Source: Altererythrobacter epoxidivorans
Lineage (GTDB): Bacteria > Pseudomonadota > Alphaproteobacteria > Sphingomonadales > Sphingomonadaceae
NCBI RefSeq assembly: GCF_001281485.1
Contig: NZ_CP012669.1
Location: 1,550,001 to 1,614,000 of the forward strand
Length of the DNA stretch: 64,000 bases
Direction: 5' to 3'
How positions within the stretch are numbered: the stretch's first letter is position 1; each line of letters starts with the position of its first letter. Shown one piece after another: positions 17,067-25,338 of the stretch. Made by a program: the position numbers and the translations under genes. Below the pieces are notes generated by a model. That model ran no database searches. It saw only the letters and a program-made list of their open reading frames with translations, and was not told the DNA's origin.

Positions 17067-17675
17067 ATGACCACCCAGTTCCACGACCATCACCTGTCGG
17101 CCGACGCGCTCGACCAGATCTTCCGCGAAGCGCGCAGCTATAACGGCTGGCTCGACAAGGAAGTGAGCGACGAACAGCTGCACGCGATCTGGGAACTGAT
17201 GAAGATGGGCCCGACCTCGGCGAACATGCAGCCGAGCCGGATCGTTTGGGTCAAATCGCCGGAGGCAAAGGCGAAGCTGGTCGACTGCGTTTCCGACGGC
17301 AACAAGGAAAAGGTCAAGGCCGCTCCGGTCACTGCGATCATCGCTTACGACATCGATTTCCACGAGGAACTGCCGTGGCTGTTCCCGCATACGGACGCCA
17401 AGAGTTGGTTCGAAGGGGACGAGGAAGGCCGCAAGGAAGGCGCGTTTCGCAACTCGTCCCTGCAAGGCGCCTACCTGATGATCGCGGCGCGCGCGCTGGG
17501 GCTCGATTGCGGTCCGATGTCCGGTTTCGACAAGGGCGCGCTGGAAAAAGCTTTCCTCGCGGATGAACCGCGCCATCGCGCGAACTTCATCTGCTCGATC
17601 GGTTATGGCGACAAGACGACGATTTTCGATCGCAGTCCCCGCCCCGAATTCGACACCTTCAACGACATCGTCTGA
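17067..17675 (+). CDS. RutE/HadB-type malonic semialdehyde reductase-like nitroreductase
   Basis: 202 residues, FMN-dependent nitroreductase fold. Segments MGPTSANMQPSRIVWV, LPHTD-like LFPHTDAKSWF, AFRNSSLQGAYLMIAARALGLDCGPMSGFD match the RutE subgroup of probable malonic semialdehyde reductases. No other rut genes are present, so a pyrimidine role is not supported. AAGGA lies 8 nt before ATG 17067. Confidence 0.85.
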   Translation: MTTQFHDHHLSADALDQIFREARSYNGWLDKEVSDEQLHAIWELMKMGPTSANMQPSRIVWVKSPEAKAKLVDCVSDGNKEKVKAAPVTAIIAYDIDFHEELPWLFPHTDAKSWFEGDEEGRKEGAFRNSSLQGAYLMIAARALGLDCGPMSGFDKGALEKAFLADEPRHRANFICSIGYGDKTTIFDRSPRPEFDTFNDIV

Positions 17676-17712
17676 CTTGCAGGCCCGCGCAGGCTGAGGC
17701 ATCGCAATAGCC

Positions 17713-18327
17713 ATGCGTACGCTCGCCATAGAGACCGCCAGCGAGGCTTGCTCCGTCGCCCTGTTCGACGGGACCAGGCTGCTTGCCAGCGACCATCGCG
17801 TGCTCGGGCGCGGACATGCCGAACGCCTGATCCCGATGATCGAAGGACTGCCTGAAAAAGGCCGTGCCGAACGCATCGTCGTTTCCCTCGGCCCCGGCAG
17901 CTTCACGGGCGTGCGTATCGGCATCGCCGCTGCCCGCGCGCTTGGCATCGCATGGGATGCAGAGGTGCTGGGCTATCCGACTCTTGCACTTGTGGCTGCC
18001 CGCACCTGGCAGCCCGATCCGCGTCCCGTGACCGTGTGCATGAACGGCGGACATGGCGAATGGTTCGTGCAGAACTTTGCCGACAGCAGCCAGGCGGAGG
18101 ACGAGGTTCGCTCCCTTGCCCCGCGAGATGCAGCAGCGGCTTGCCTCCACAATGTCATTGCCGGCAACCGAGCCAGGGAACTGGCCGAGCTTATTGGCGA
18201 CGGCGCGATGGCGCTCGACCTGCTGCCCGACGCCAGCAAGACCTACCTGCTGCACGAGACCAGGCTGACCAGTAACCTCGCCCCGATTTACGGTCGCGGC
18301 CCAGACGCGAAACTGCCCGGACAATGA
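17713..18327 (+). CDS. tsaB: tRNA threonylcarbamoyladenosine biosynthesis protein TsaB
   Basis: Non-catalytic partner of TsaD in making t6A37 of ANN-decoding tRNAs. 204 residues; ASKHA-type N-terminus MRTLAIETASEACSVALFDG and GPGSFTGVRIGIAAARALG are diagnostic. Its last 4 nt overlap the rimI start (18324), so the two are translationally coupled. Confidence 0.95.
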   Translation: MRTLAIETASEACSVALFDGTRLLASDHRVLGRGHAERLIPMIEGLPEKGRAERIVVSLGPGSFTGVRIGIAAARALGIAWDAEVLGYPTLALVAARTWQPDPRPVTVCMNGGHGEWFVQNFADSSQAEDEVRSLAPRDAAAACLHNVIAGNRARELAELIGDGAMALDLLPDASKTYLLHETRLTSNLAPIYGRGPDAKLPGQ

Positions 18328-18788
18328 TGCAGGCCGACCTGATCGACCGGATCATGGAGGTCATGGAATGCGCCTTCGACGCCCGTTGGGGAGAGGCCTG
18401 GAACAGGCGCCAGGTTTCAGACGCGTTGACGCTGCCGTTCACGCATGCGCTGCTGATCGATGCCGAAGGCGAAGAAGTGACCGACCGTTGCGAAAAAGCT
18501 GTGGGTTTTACCTTGAGCAGGCACGTGCTTGACGAAGAGGAATTGCTGCTGATTGCGGTCGCGCCGTCAGCGCGCGGCAAAGGCTTGGGCCGAAAGCTGC
18601 TCGATTTACTTGCCGAGCGGTCAAAAGGTCGAGGAGTCTCGCGTATCTTCCTCGAAATGCGGTCGAATAACCCTGCAGAACACCTTTATCGCTCGTTCGG
18701 GTTCGAACCAATTGGCAAGCGGCCAGACTATTATCTCACTGCCGAAGGAAGTCGTCTCGATGCGATAACTTTTGGTTATAGTGTTTGA
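18324..18788 (+). CDS. rimI: Ribosomal-protein-alanine N-acetyltransferase (RimI-like)
   Basis: GNAT acetyltransferase, 154 residues. Acetyl-CoA motif A is VAPSARGKGLGRKLLDLL; motif B includes EMRSNNPAEHLYRSFGFEPIGKRPDYY. Coupling to tsaB and the YRSFGF signature support RimI over other GNATs. The last 60 bases are more AT-rich than the body and lead into the mucR promoter region. Confidence 0.9.
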   Translation: MMQADLIDRIMEVMECAFDARWGEAWNRRQVSDALTLPFTHALLIDAEGEEVTDRCEKAVGFTLSRHVLDEEELLLIAVAPSARGKGLGRKLLDLLAERSKGRGVSRIFLEMRSNNPAEHLYRSFGFEPIGKRPDYYLTAEGSRLDAITFGYSV

Positions 18789-18908
18789 ATTCATGCAGTA
18801 AAAAAGGCAAAATTGCGTAATTCAAAAACTTGCAACATTTGATGTCTTCGTCCAGAGTTTGACCAGACCGGAGGACAATCCGGCGCTATAAAAAAATACG
18901 AGGAACTC
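18789..18908 (+). promoter_or_regulatory. AT-rich upstream region of mucR
   Basis: 120 nt, clearly more AT-rich than its surroundings, with runs AAAAAA (18800s and 18890s) and GAGGAACTC just before ATG 18909 as ribosome site. MucR/Ros proteins bind AT-rich DNA and often repress their own gene, so this may be an autoregulatory site; no exact operator is identified. Confidence 0.4.
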
Positions 18909-19349
18909 ATGGAAGATATTCAGCTAGACATGAAAGAAACGCTGATAACGCTGACGTCGGATATCGTCGCAGCGCATGTCAGCAACAATGACGTCGCGGT
19001 GGGTGACGTCCCCAATCTCATCACGAATGTTTACCAGGCGCTTTCGGGTCTTGGCAGCAACGCGGCACCGGCCGCAGAGCGCCCCGATCCGGCTGTGTCT
19101 GTCCGTTCGTCGGTCAAGAAAGATCACATCGTCTGCCTCGACTGCGGCAAGAAGATGAAGATGCTCAAGCGGCACCTTTCGACCGAACACGACATGACCC
19201 CGGACGACTATCGTGCCCGTTGGGACCTAGCGCCCGACTATCCGATGGTCGCACCGGCCTATGCCGAAACCCGCCGTGACCTGGCCAAGAAGATCGGCCT
19301 CGGCCGGAAACCTGGCCAACGTCGCGGTCGTCGCAAGAAAACCGACTAA
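18909..19349 (+). CDS. mucR: MucR/Ros family zinc-finger transcriptional regulator
   Basis: 146 residues. Prokaryotic C2H2 zinc finger C76-x2-C79-x9-H89-x4-H94 (CLDCGKKMKMLKRHLSTEH), followed by MTPDDYRARWDLAPDYPMVAPAYAETRRDLAKKIGLG, the family core. The basic tail (RKPGQRRGRRKK) and N-terminal oligomerisation region are typical. These act as H-NS-like silencers, controlling surface polysaccharide, motility and cell cycle genes in alphaproteobacteria. An intrinsic terminator follows. Confidence 0.95.
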   Translation: MEDIQLDMKETLITLTSDIVAAHVSNNDVAVGDVPNLITNVYQALSGLGSNAAPAAERPDPAVSVRSSVKKDHIVCLDCGKKMKMLKRHLSTEHDMTPDDYRARWDLAPDYPMVAPAYAETRRDLAKKIGLGRKPGQRRGRRKKTD

Positions 19350-19373
19350 GATTTCTCAGCCAACTTGAGAAGG

Positions 19374-19412
19374 ACGCCCCGTCATCCTAAGGATGCGGGG
19401 CGTTCGTATTTT
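19374..19412 (+). terminator. Intrinsic terminator of mucR
   Basis: ACGCCCCG-t-CATCC (19374-19387) pairs with GGATG-CGGGGCGT (19391-19403) with one bulged T, then TCGTATTTT. The fur ribosome site begins directly after, so the terminator separates mucR and fur transcripts. Confidence 0.8.
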
Positions 19413-19423
19413 AGGAGCCCGGA

Positions 19424-19849
19424 TTGCATCAGAAAATCGATCTCGAACAATTGTGCGCCGACAAGGGTTTGCGGATCACCGAGCAGCGCCGTGTGATTGC
19501 CCAGGTGCTGTCGGACAGCGACGATCATCCCGACGTCGAGCTGCTGCACCAGCGCGCCTCTGCCATCGATCCGAAGATTTCGATCGCGACGGTGTACCGT
19601 ACCGTCCGCCTGTTTGAAGAAGCGGGCATCCTGGACCGTCACGATTTCGGCGACGGGCGCGCCCGTTATGAAGCTGCGCCCGAGGCACATCACGACCACC
19701 TGATCGATGTCGAAACCGGCAAGGTCGTCGAATTCGTCGATCCCGAGCTGGAATCGCTCCAGCGGCAGATCGCAGAGAAGCTCGGCTATCGCCTGGTGGA
19801 CCACCGGATGGAGCTTTATGGCGTCCGCCTCGACCGCCCCGATAAGTGA
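19424..19849 (+). CDS. fur: Fur/Mur family metal-responsive repressor
   Basis: 141 residues; winged helix (LRITEQRRVIAQVL, SIATVYRTVRLFEEAGIL) and metal site HHDHLID. The CxxC structural zinc site of enterobacterial Fur is replaced by DVET, as in alphaproteobacterial Fur/Mur, so iron or manganese could be the effector. The start is TTG 19424, chosen because AGGAG (19413-19417) sits 6 nt upstream and the residues match the family N-terminus. plsC overlaps its 3' end. Confidence 0.92.
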   Translation: MHQKIDLEQLCADKGLRITEQRRVIAQVLSDSDDHPDVELLHQRASAIDPKISIATVYRTVRLFEEAGILDRHDFGDGRARYEAAPEAHHDHLIDVETGKVVEFVDPELESLQRQIAEKLGYRLVDHRMELYGVRLDRPDK

Positions 19850-20738
19850 GCGCGCCCGCCGCCGGGCGGAAAATTATGGCCGCAAGCGCATGGCCGCCAT
19901 GCGGGGGGAAAAAGTCCCGCTCACCGTTCCAGGGCGGATCCGATTTGCTCTCCGCCTGAGCGCAATCGTGGTCCTGCTGCTGGTTTTGGTGCCGCTGCAC
20001 TACCTCTACCGCGTCTTCGCCTACGGCTCCCCCTTCCCCATGCTGTTCCTGCGCTACACGGCGCGGATCGTCGGGGCACGGGTAAAGACGGCAGGCACGC
20101 CGCTGCGGCGCGACGTTTTCTTCATCTCGAACCATATCTCATGGATCGACATTCTCGCGCTTGCCGGTGCGAGCGGCACCGCCTTCGTCGCAAAGTACGA
20201 ATTGTCGCAAGTGCCGGTAATCGGCTGGCTTTGCCGCCTGAACCGCACGGTATTCGTGAAGCGCGAGAACCGCATGGGCGTCGCCGAACAGATCAATGCG
20301 CTGAAAGAGGCGCTGCAGGACAACTGGTCGGTCACCGTCTTTCCCGAAGGCACTGTCACAGACGGGCACTCGCTCCTGCCATTCAAGAGCTCGATGCTTT
20401 CGGTGCTGGAACCGCCCCCGCCCGGCGTCATGGTCCAGCCGGTGATGATCGACTATGGCGACGTTGCAGAGGACGTTGCCTGGGTCGGAGAGGAATCTGG
20501 CGGCCACAACGCCATGCGCGTGATGGCTCGCAAGGGCACATTCGAACTGCGGATAAACTTCCTCGAACCGTTCAGCCCGGTCGAATATCGCGGGCGCAAG
20601 GCGATTGCGATGAAAGCGCGCGAGGAAATCGAAGCGGCGCTGGTCGAGACGCTCGGCAAACCCTTGCGCGATTTCCAGCACACGGTCGAGGCGATCCGTT
20701 ACACCCCGCCGCCAGAGGAAAGCTTCCCTGTCGAGTAA
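19818..20738 (+). CDS. plsC: 1-acyl-sn-glycerol-3-phosphate acyltransferase
   Basis: Second acylation in phosphatidic acid synthesis at the inner membrane. Motif I NHISWIDI, motif III FPEGT, one N-terminal transmembrane helix (IVVLLLVLVPLHYLYRVF). ATG 19818 (306 aa) has GGAG 5 nt upstream and overlaps fur by 32 nt; ATG 19890 (282 aa) lacks a ribosome site but removes a non-conserved Arg-rich segment. Downstream hairpin (20739-20765) ends it. Confidence 0.88.
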   Translation: MASASTAPISERARRRAENYGRKRMAAMRGEKVPLTVPGRIRFALRLSAIVVLLLVLVPLHYLYRVFAYGSPFPMLFLRYTARIVGARVKTAGTPLRRDVFFISNHISWIDILALAGASGTAFVAKYELSQVPVIGWLCRLNRTVFVKRENRMGVAEQINALKEALQDNWSVTVFPEGTVTDGHSLLPFKSSMLSVLEPPPPGVMVQPVMIDYGDVAEDVAWVGEESGGHNAMRVMARKGTFELRINFLEPFSPVEYRGRKAIAMKAREEIEAALVETLGKPLRDFQHTVEAIRYTPPPEESFPVE

Positions 20739-20765
20739 AGCGCTGGGCTTACAGCCCCGCGCTTA
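20739..20765. terminator. Bidirectional hairpin between plsC and the LysR gene
   Basis: AAGCGC (20739-20744) and GGGCT (20746-20750) pair with AGCCC (20754-20758) and GCGCTT (20760-20765), one T-C mismatch, 3-nt loop. It sits exactly at the convergent 3' ends and overlaps the end of the LysR gene. No long T-tract. Confidence 0.5.
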
Positions 20766-21633
20766 CCAGCCAGTCGTGAAACAGGCGGACGGGCCGTTCT
20801 TCGAGCGCTGTCGGCTTGCAGACGAACCAGTAGCTGTAGGGGCTTTCGACCTCGACCCCGAAAAGGTCGGTCAAACGATTGTCGTCAGCGCGTCGCATAT
20901 GGTCGTCATGCATGATCGCGATGCCTAGGCCCTGACCCGCCGCAGCGAGCATCAACTGCCCTGAATCGTAATGGTCGATCGCAGCCGGCTCCAGATCCTC
21001 GATATTGAGCGCGCGTTTCCACGCCTCGAAACTTTCCGGAAATTCGTTGTGGATCAGGAAAGTCTGCTTAGCGAGGATTTCCTTGTCCACCTCGCTCCCG
21101 ATCATCTGCGCCATGTCGAGGTTGCAGATCGCGTGAACCATGTTGTGATCGAGCCGGACCGCATGCAATCCGCGCCCCGGTCCGCGCGACAGGATTATCG
21201 CGGCGTCGAGCGTGTCCCCCACCCGGTCTTCGAGGTGTGGGCCTGTATCGATATCGATGTGCAGCAACGGATGACGTTTCCGCAGTTCGCCAAGGCGCGG
21301 AAACAGGCGCTGGCTGCCGAACAGGGGCAGGACGCCCAGATGCAGGCGCAGCAGAGAGATGTTTTCCGACTGGCTTTCGACCGCGCGTGCGAGCGCTTCG
21401 AAATGCGGGTTCACCGTTTCGTAGAACGCCTGCCCTTCATCGGTAAGCTGCATCGACTGCCGCGCACGCGTGAACAGCTTCTTGCCCACGAATTCTTCGA
21501 GATTGCTGATCCGGCGAGACAAAGCCGAAGGGCTGAGCCCGATTTCCTCGGCAGCCGCACGGGCAGATCCGAGCCTGACGGTGCGCATGAAGGCTTCGAG
21601 CGCGCGGAGCGGGGGAAGTCGTCTGGTCGCCAT
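20749..21633 (-). CDS. LysR family transcriptional regulator (GcvA-like)
   Basis: 294 residues. N-terminal winged helix LPPLRALEAFMRTVRLGSARAAAEEIGLSPSALSRRISNLE; effector domain from about 90. The LPPLxALxAFxxxxR start is typical of the GcvA/AmpR branch. No divergent partner gene lies next to it, so the target is not evident; corC lies 77 nt upstream on the same strand. Confidence 0.88.
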   Translation of the reverse strand: MATRRLPPLRALEAFMRTVRLGSARAAAEEIGLSPSALSRRISNLEEFVGKKLFTRARQSMQLTDEGQAFYETVNPHFEALARAVESQSENISLLRLHLGVLPLFGSQRLFPRLGELRKRHPLLHIDIDTGPHLEDRVGDTLDAAIILSRGPGRGLHAVRLDHNMVHAICNLDMAQMIGSEVDKEILAKQTFLIHNEFPESFEAWKRALNIEDLEPAAIDHYDSGQLMLAAAGQGLGIAIMHDDHMRRADDNRLTDLFGVEVESPYSYWFVCKPTALEERPVRLFHDWLVSAGL

Positions 21634-21710
21634 GAGGCAATTCCTTGCGGCGTCATGCCCGCAATGTCGAGCCTATTTGTTGCAGAAATCGAAACCAACC
21701 GAAGCGAAAG

Positions 21711-22634
21711 TCAGCCCTCGATTGCTTCTTCTTCAATCTCCGGCGAGTGCAATCGCAGCCTGGTAACATGCGTTTCGTCACCAGCCGTCACCTCGATCCG
21801 CCATCCGCTGGGATGTTCGACGATGGTACCGACAGGGGGTACCTGCTCTGCCAGCACGAAGGTGAGGCCGCCCAGCGTGTCGACCGATTCCTCTACATCG
21901 GCAAGGCGCGGGTCGACCATGTCGGCCACGTCATCGAGTTCGGCCCGCGCGTCGCAATCCCACATGCCGTCGCCGATCGCGACGATAAGTTCTTCCGGCG
22001 CATCGTCATGCTCGTCCTCGATCTCGCCGACGATTTCCTCGACCAGGTCTTCAATCGTGATGATCCCGTCGGTGCCCGAAAATTCGTCGAGCACGATGGC
22101 AAGGTGGGTCCGGCGCGAACGCATGTCCGCCAGCACGTCGAGCGCCCCTCGTACCTGCGGAACGTAGAGCGGCTGGCGCATCAGCGTGGTCCAGTCCTTT
22201 GGCGGCGGCTTGCGCTCTGCCAGGAACGGAAAAACGTCCTTGATGTGGATCATGCCGATCACTTCGTCGAGTGTGCCGCGATAGACCGGCAGGCGCGAGT
22301 GTCCGTGTTCGCTGAAGGTTGCAACCAGTTCGTCCCAACTGATCGAGGCATCGACGGCGATGATTTCACCGCGCGGCACGGCAACATCGTCAGCATCGTG
22401 TTCGCTGAAGTGTAGCAGGTTGCGCAGCATCTGCCGCTCTACCGGCGACAGGTCGCCATCATCGGTGCTGGTTGTTTCCGTTTCGCCGTTTTCGTCCTCG
22501 TGCTCGTCGATAGCCTCTTCGAGCTGGGCACGCAGCGAACGATCGCCGTCACCGGCTTTCAGGAATTTGCGGATGGCGGGCCACAGCCCGCTGCTACTTT
22601 CCGCCTCTCCGGCGGGGGATTGGGAATCGGGCAT
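21711..22634 (-). CDS. corC: CorC/HlyC-type CBS-domain protein
   Basis: 307 residues: CBS pair at about 90-220 (PRGEIIAVDASISWDELVATFSEHGHSRLPVYRG, VGMIHIKDVF, RTHLAIVLDEFSGTDGIITIEDLVEEIVGEI) then a CorC/HlyC transporter-associated domain. Soluble form without the DUF21 membrane domain, as in the CorC partner of CorA or in ybeX. It follows ybeY with a 12-nt gap; phoH-ybeY-ybeX is a widely conserved order. Confidence 0.9.
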   Translation of the reverse strand: MPDSQSPAGEAESSSGLWPAIRKFLKAGDGDRSLRAQLEEAIDEHEDENGETETTSTDDGDLSPVERQMLRNLLHFSEHDADDVAVPRGEIIAVDASISWDELVATFSEHGHSRLPVYRGTLDEVIGMIHIKDVFPFLAERKPPPKDWTTLMRQPLYVPQVRGALDVLADMRSRRTHLAIVLDEFSGTDGIITIEDLVEEIVGEIEDEHDDAPEELIVAIGDGMWDCDARAELDDVADMVDPRLADVEESVDTLGGLTFVLAEQVPPVGTIVEHPSGWRIEVTAGDETHVTRLRLHSPEIEEEAIEG

Positions 22635-22646
22635 GGCCCTGCGTGG

Positions 22647-23144
22647 CTACTCCTTTAAGTCACGGTCACCATATGGGTCCGCGATACCCAGTTTGGCAAG
22701 CGCTGCGATTTCCAGCGCCTCCATTGCTTCTGCCTCTGCGTCATTGTCGACATGGTCGTGGCCGGCAAGGTGCAGCATGCCATGCACGATCAGGTGGGTG
22801 GCATGGGCATCGAGAGCGATACCCTTTTCTGCTGCCTCGCGCGCGCAGGTTTCATGGGCGAGCGCGATATCGCCGAGCATTTCCGGCGGCCCTTCGTCGG
22901 GGTCGAGATGCACCAGGTCCACGCGTTCGAGCATCGGGAAACTCAGGACATTGGTCGGCTTGTCCCTCTCGCGCCATTCGCGATTGAGCACATGCACCTC
23001 GGCGTCACTGGTAAACAGGAGGCTGGCGACAAGGCGCGGATTCGCCAGCGCTGGCTCGACGGAAGCGGCCGCTTCTACAGCGCGCGCTGCGAGCGCTTCC
23101 CAATCGCCTTCGGGCCAATCTTCGATGTCGACGTCCAGTTGCAT
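22647..23144 (-). CDS. ybeY: Endoribonuclease YbeY (16S rRNA maturation)
   Basis: 165 residues from ATG 23144 (MQLDVDIEDWPEG). Zinc motif HGMLHLAGHDH and RERDKPTNVLSFP are diagnostic. Works in 16S rRNA 3'-end processing and ribosome quality control. A longer reading from 23222 would overlap the upstream gene and adds 26 non-conserved residues. It begins 2 nt after the stop of the membrane-protein gene. Confidence 0.95.
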   Translation of the reverse strand: MQLDVDIEDWPEGDWEALAARAVEAAASVEPALANPRLVASLLFTSDAEVHVLNREWRERDKPTNVLSFPMLERVDLVHLDPDEGPPEMLGDIALAHETCAREAAEKGIALDAHATHLIVHGMLHLAGHDHVDNDAEAEAMEALEIAALAKLGIADPYGDRDLKE

Positions 23145-23146
23145 GC

Positions 23147-23539
23147 CTAGTCCGTTTGAATGTTCTGCAGCGCGACGCCAACGCATGTAGGGTCGGCGCC
23201 GCGATTGATCATCGGTCCCCATCGCGCGGTCAACTCGATCCGGTCATAGCAGATCCTGGTGTCGCCCGGTTCCGCATAGACCAGCAGCGCTGCGTAACTC
23301 CAGCTTGAGAGCATCAGTACAGCAAGGGCAATCCGCCAGATCGCTCGAACGTTCTTGTTCACGGCTCGCCAGGCGAAGAATGCGACCGAACAGAACCAGT
23401 AGAGCGAAAGCCCGAGAAACCAGATTTCCAGTTCATGGAATGCAAGGACGAGGAAGATCAGCGGCGCACCGAAGATCAGCGCATATTTGCCGAACCAGAT
23501 CGGCCCCCACCGCGTCGTAAAACTGTCGGGATGACGCAT
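23147..23539 (-). CDS. Small inner-membrane protein between phoH and ybeY, unknown
   Basis: 130 residues from ATG 23539 (MRHPDSFTTRWGPIWFGK); three hydrophobic segments at about 18-36, 40-58 and 70-92, then a short exported-looking tail with two Cys (RICYDRIEL, DPTCVGVAL). Alternative ATG 23566 overlaps the phoH end and has GAGG close upstream. No family recognised. Its tight packing (7 nt after phoH, 2 nt before ybeY) places it in the operon. Confidence 0.7.
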   Translation of the reverse strand: MRHPDSFTTRWGPIWFGKYALIFGAPLIFLVLAFHELEIWFLGLSLYWFCSVAFFAWRAVNKNVRAIWRIALAVLMLSSWSYAALLVYAEPGDTRICYDRIELTARWGPMINRGADPTCVGVALQNIQTD

Positions 23540-23546
23540 TTTGATC

Positions 23547-24590
23547 TTACGAGATCGGACCCTCATATGCCTCGACGATGCGGCCCACGATCGGGTGGCG
23601 GACGACATCGGCAGCGGTGAAGCGCGTCACTGCTATCCCTTCAACGCCTTCGAGCTTTTCGACAGCATCGGCCAGCCCGCTCATCCGGTCGCCACCTGGA
23701 ATATCGACCTGGCGCGGGTCTCCGCACACCACCATGCGGCTGTTCTGACCAAAGCGGGTGAGGAACATCTTCATCTGTTCACGCGTGGTGTTCTGAGCCT
23801 CGTCGAGGATGATGAAGCTGTCGGCCAGCGTGCGCCCGCGCATGAAGGCAATAGGGGCGATCTCGATCTCGCCCGATGCTAGGCGCCGCTCGACCTGTTC
23901 GGGCGGCATACAATCATACAGCGCATCGTAGAGCGGCCGAAGGTAGGGGTCGACCTTCTCCTTCATGTCGCCGGGCAGGAAGCCGAGCTTTTCGCCCGCC
24001 TCCACCGCCGGACGCGACAGGATCAGGCGCTGGACGCTGCCCGTGATCAGCTGGCTGACCGCCTGCGCCACCGCGAGATAGGTCTTGCCGGTACCCGCCG
24101 GTCCGAGCGCAAAGATCACGTCGTCGCGTGCCAACTGGCGCATGTAGGGAATCTGGTTCGCGCTGCGCGGCACGATCGTCTTGCGCCGCGTGCGGATCAT
24201 GATCGGCGGCGCTTCCTTCTCGCCGCTGATGATCCCTTCCAGTGTCGGTTCGTTCGACATCGCGATAAGCGATTCTATCGCGCCTGCATCGAGGTCCTGC
24301 CCCTGGGCGAGCCGGTCGTACATGGTCTGGATCGTTTCGCGGGCACGGGCGACGCTGTCCTCCGGCCCTTCGATCATCACCTTGTCGCCGCGAGCGGAAA
24401 TGAACACGCCCAGCCGGTTTTCGACCTGAACGAGGTTGGCATCGAATTGTCCGAATAGCGGGCCCAGCAGCGACTGGTTCTCGAAGCTCATTTCCGCCTG
24501 TGCGCGGCGAATTTCGCGGTTGGGTACAGGATCGGGCGAAAGCCTCGGCTCTCCCTGATGATCGGCTGCTCTGGTCGGTCTACGGCCCAT
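23547..24590 (-). CDS. phoH: PhoH-like ATPase
   Basis: 347 residues from ATG 24590, fixed by AAGGAG 4 nt upstream; longer in-frame readings lack support. N-terminal KH-like region, then Walker A GPAGTGKTYLA and the PhoH signature PRSANQIPYMRQLARDDVIFALG, EAGEKLGFLPGDMKEKVDPYLRP split across the core, with Walker B IILDEAQNTT. Probable RNA-binding ATPase working with YbeY. First gene of phoH-orf-ybeY-corC. Confidence 0.95.
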   Translation of the reverse strand: MGRRPTRAADHQGEPRLSPDPVPNREIRRAQAEMSFENQSLLGPLFGQFDANLVQVENRLGVFISARGDKVMIEGPEDSVARARETIQTMYDRLAQGQDLDAGAIESLIAMSNEPTLEGIISGEKEAPPIMIRTRRKTIVPRSANQIPYMRQLARDDVIFALGPAGTGKTYLAVAQAVSQLITGSVQRLILSRPAVEAGEKLGFLPGDMKEKVDPYLRPLYDALYDCMPPEQVERRLASGEIEIAPIAFMRGRTLADSFIILDEAQNTTREQMKMFLTRFGQNSRMVVCGDPRQVDIPGGDRMSGLADAVEKLEGVEGIAVTRFTAADVVRHPIVGRIVEAYEGPIS

Positions 24591-24756
24591 ATTCTCCTTG
24601 GCCCTGCGGCCTTTCGAGTCGTCTTCCATCAAACTTAGGAGGGAATGCGCCGGAAGCAAGAAAGCCACTGCAACGTGGCGGTGGAAAGTCACCAAGTTGC
24701 AAGAATCAGATTTTCGCACCACACTTTCAAAACAGTTCTTGCGAAGGGGAAGTCGA

Positions 24757-25335
24757 ATGCTCCGTTACCTCGCCGTTCCTGCAATGATTTCAGCCCTTGT
24801 CGGCTGCTCTCCTGCAGAAGATCCTGCCGCTGCCGATGCTCCCGATGCCGCAGCGACCGAAGAAGCAGCGGCGGCGCCTTCGCCCACTCGCGACGAAGAC
24901 ATCGAACACTTCCTGTTGCAGGAATACCCGGATGCCGGGACCATCCGCTATGCGACCGCATGGATCGACCTCAATGGCGACGGCGCGGACGAAGCGATCG
25001 TATACGTCGCCGCTCCCTATTTCTGCGGCACCGGTGGCTGTCCTACCCTGGTCCTGACGCAAGCGGGCCCGATGTGGAGCAAGGTCGGCGATATCAGCGT
25101 CTCGCGCACCCCCATCGGCCTGCCGGGAACGACGACCAATGGATGGAGCGACCTGGCCGTTTCTGTCGGCGGTGGCGGCGGCCAGTCCGGGACCGCGCTG
25201 CTCAAATTCGAAGGCGAAAGCTATCCGTCGAACCCGACCGTCCCTCCGGCAGAGATGACCGAAAAGTTCGGGACGATCCTGCTGGCAGAGGAACCGGAAT
25301 TCAAGACAGCGGAGCCTGTCGCTCCGGCCGAGTAA
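24757..25335 (+). CDS. Secreted lipoprotein, unknown
   Basis: 192 residues. Signal peptide with lipobox ALVGC (MLRYLAVPAMISALVGC), then an Ala/Pro/Asp linker, then a globular part with WIDLNGDGADEAIVYVAAPYFCGTGGCPTLVL (Ca-binding-like DxNxDG). GAAGGGGAAG precedes ATG 24757. It is the only plus-strand gene between phoH and miaB. Outer-membrane or periplasmic localisation is expected. No family name assigned. Confidence 0.82.
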   Translation: MLRYLAVPAMISALVGCSPAEDPAAADAPDAAATEEAAAAPSPTRDEDIEHFLLQEYPDAGTIRYATAWIDLNGDGADEAIVYVAAPYFCGTGGCPTLVLTQAGPMWSKVGDISVSRTPIGLPGTTTNGWSDLAVSVGGGGGQSGTALLKFEGESYPSNPTVPPAEMTEKFGTILLAEEPEFKTAEPVAPAE

Positions 25336-25338
25336 CGC

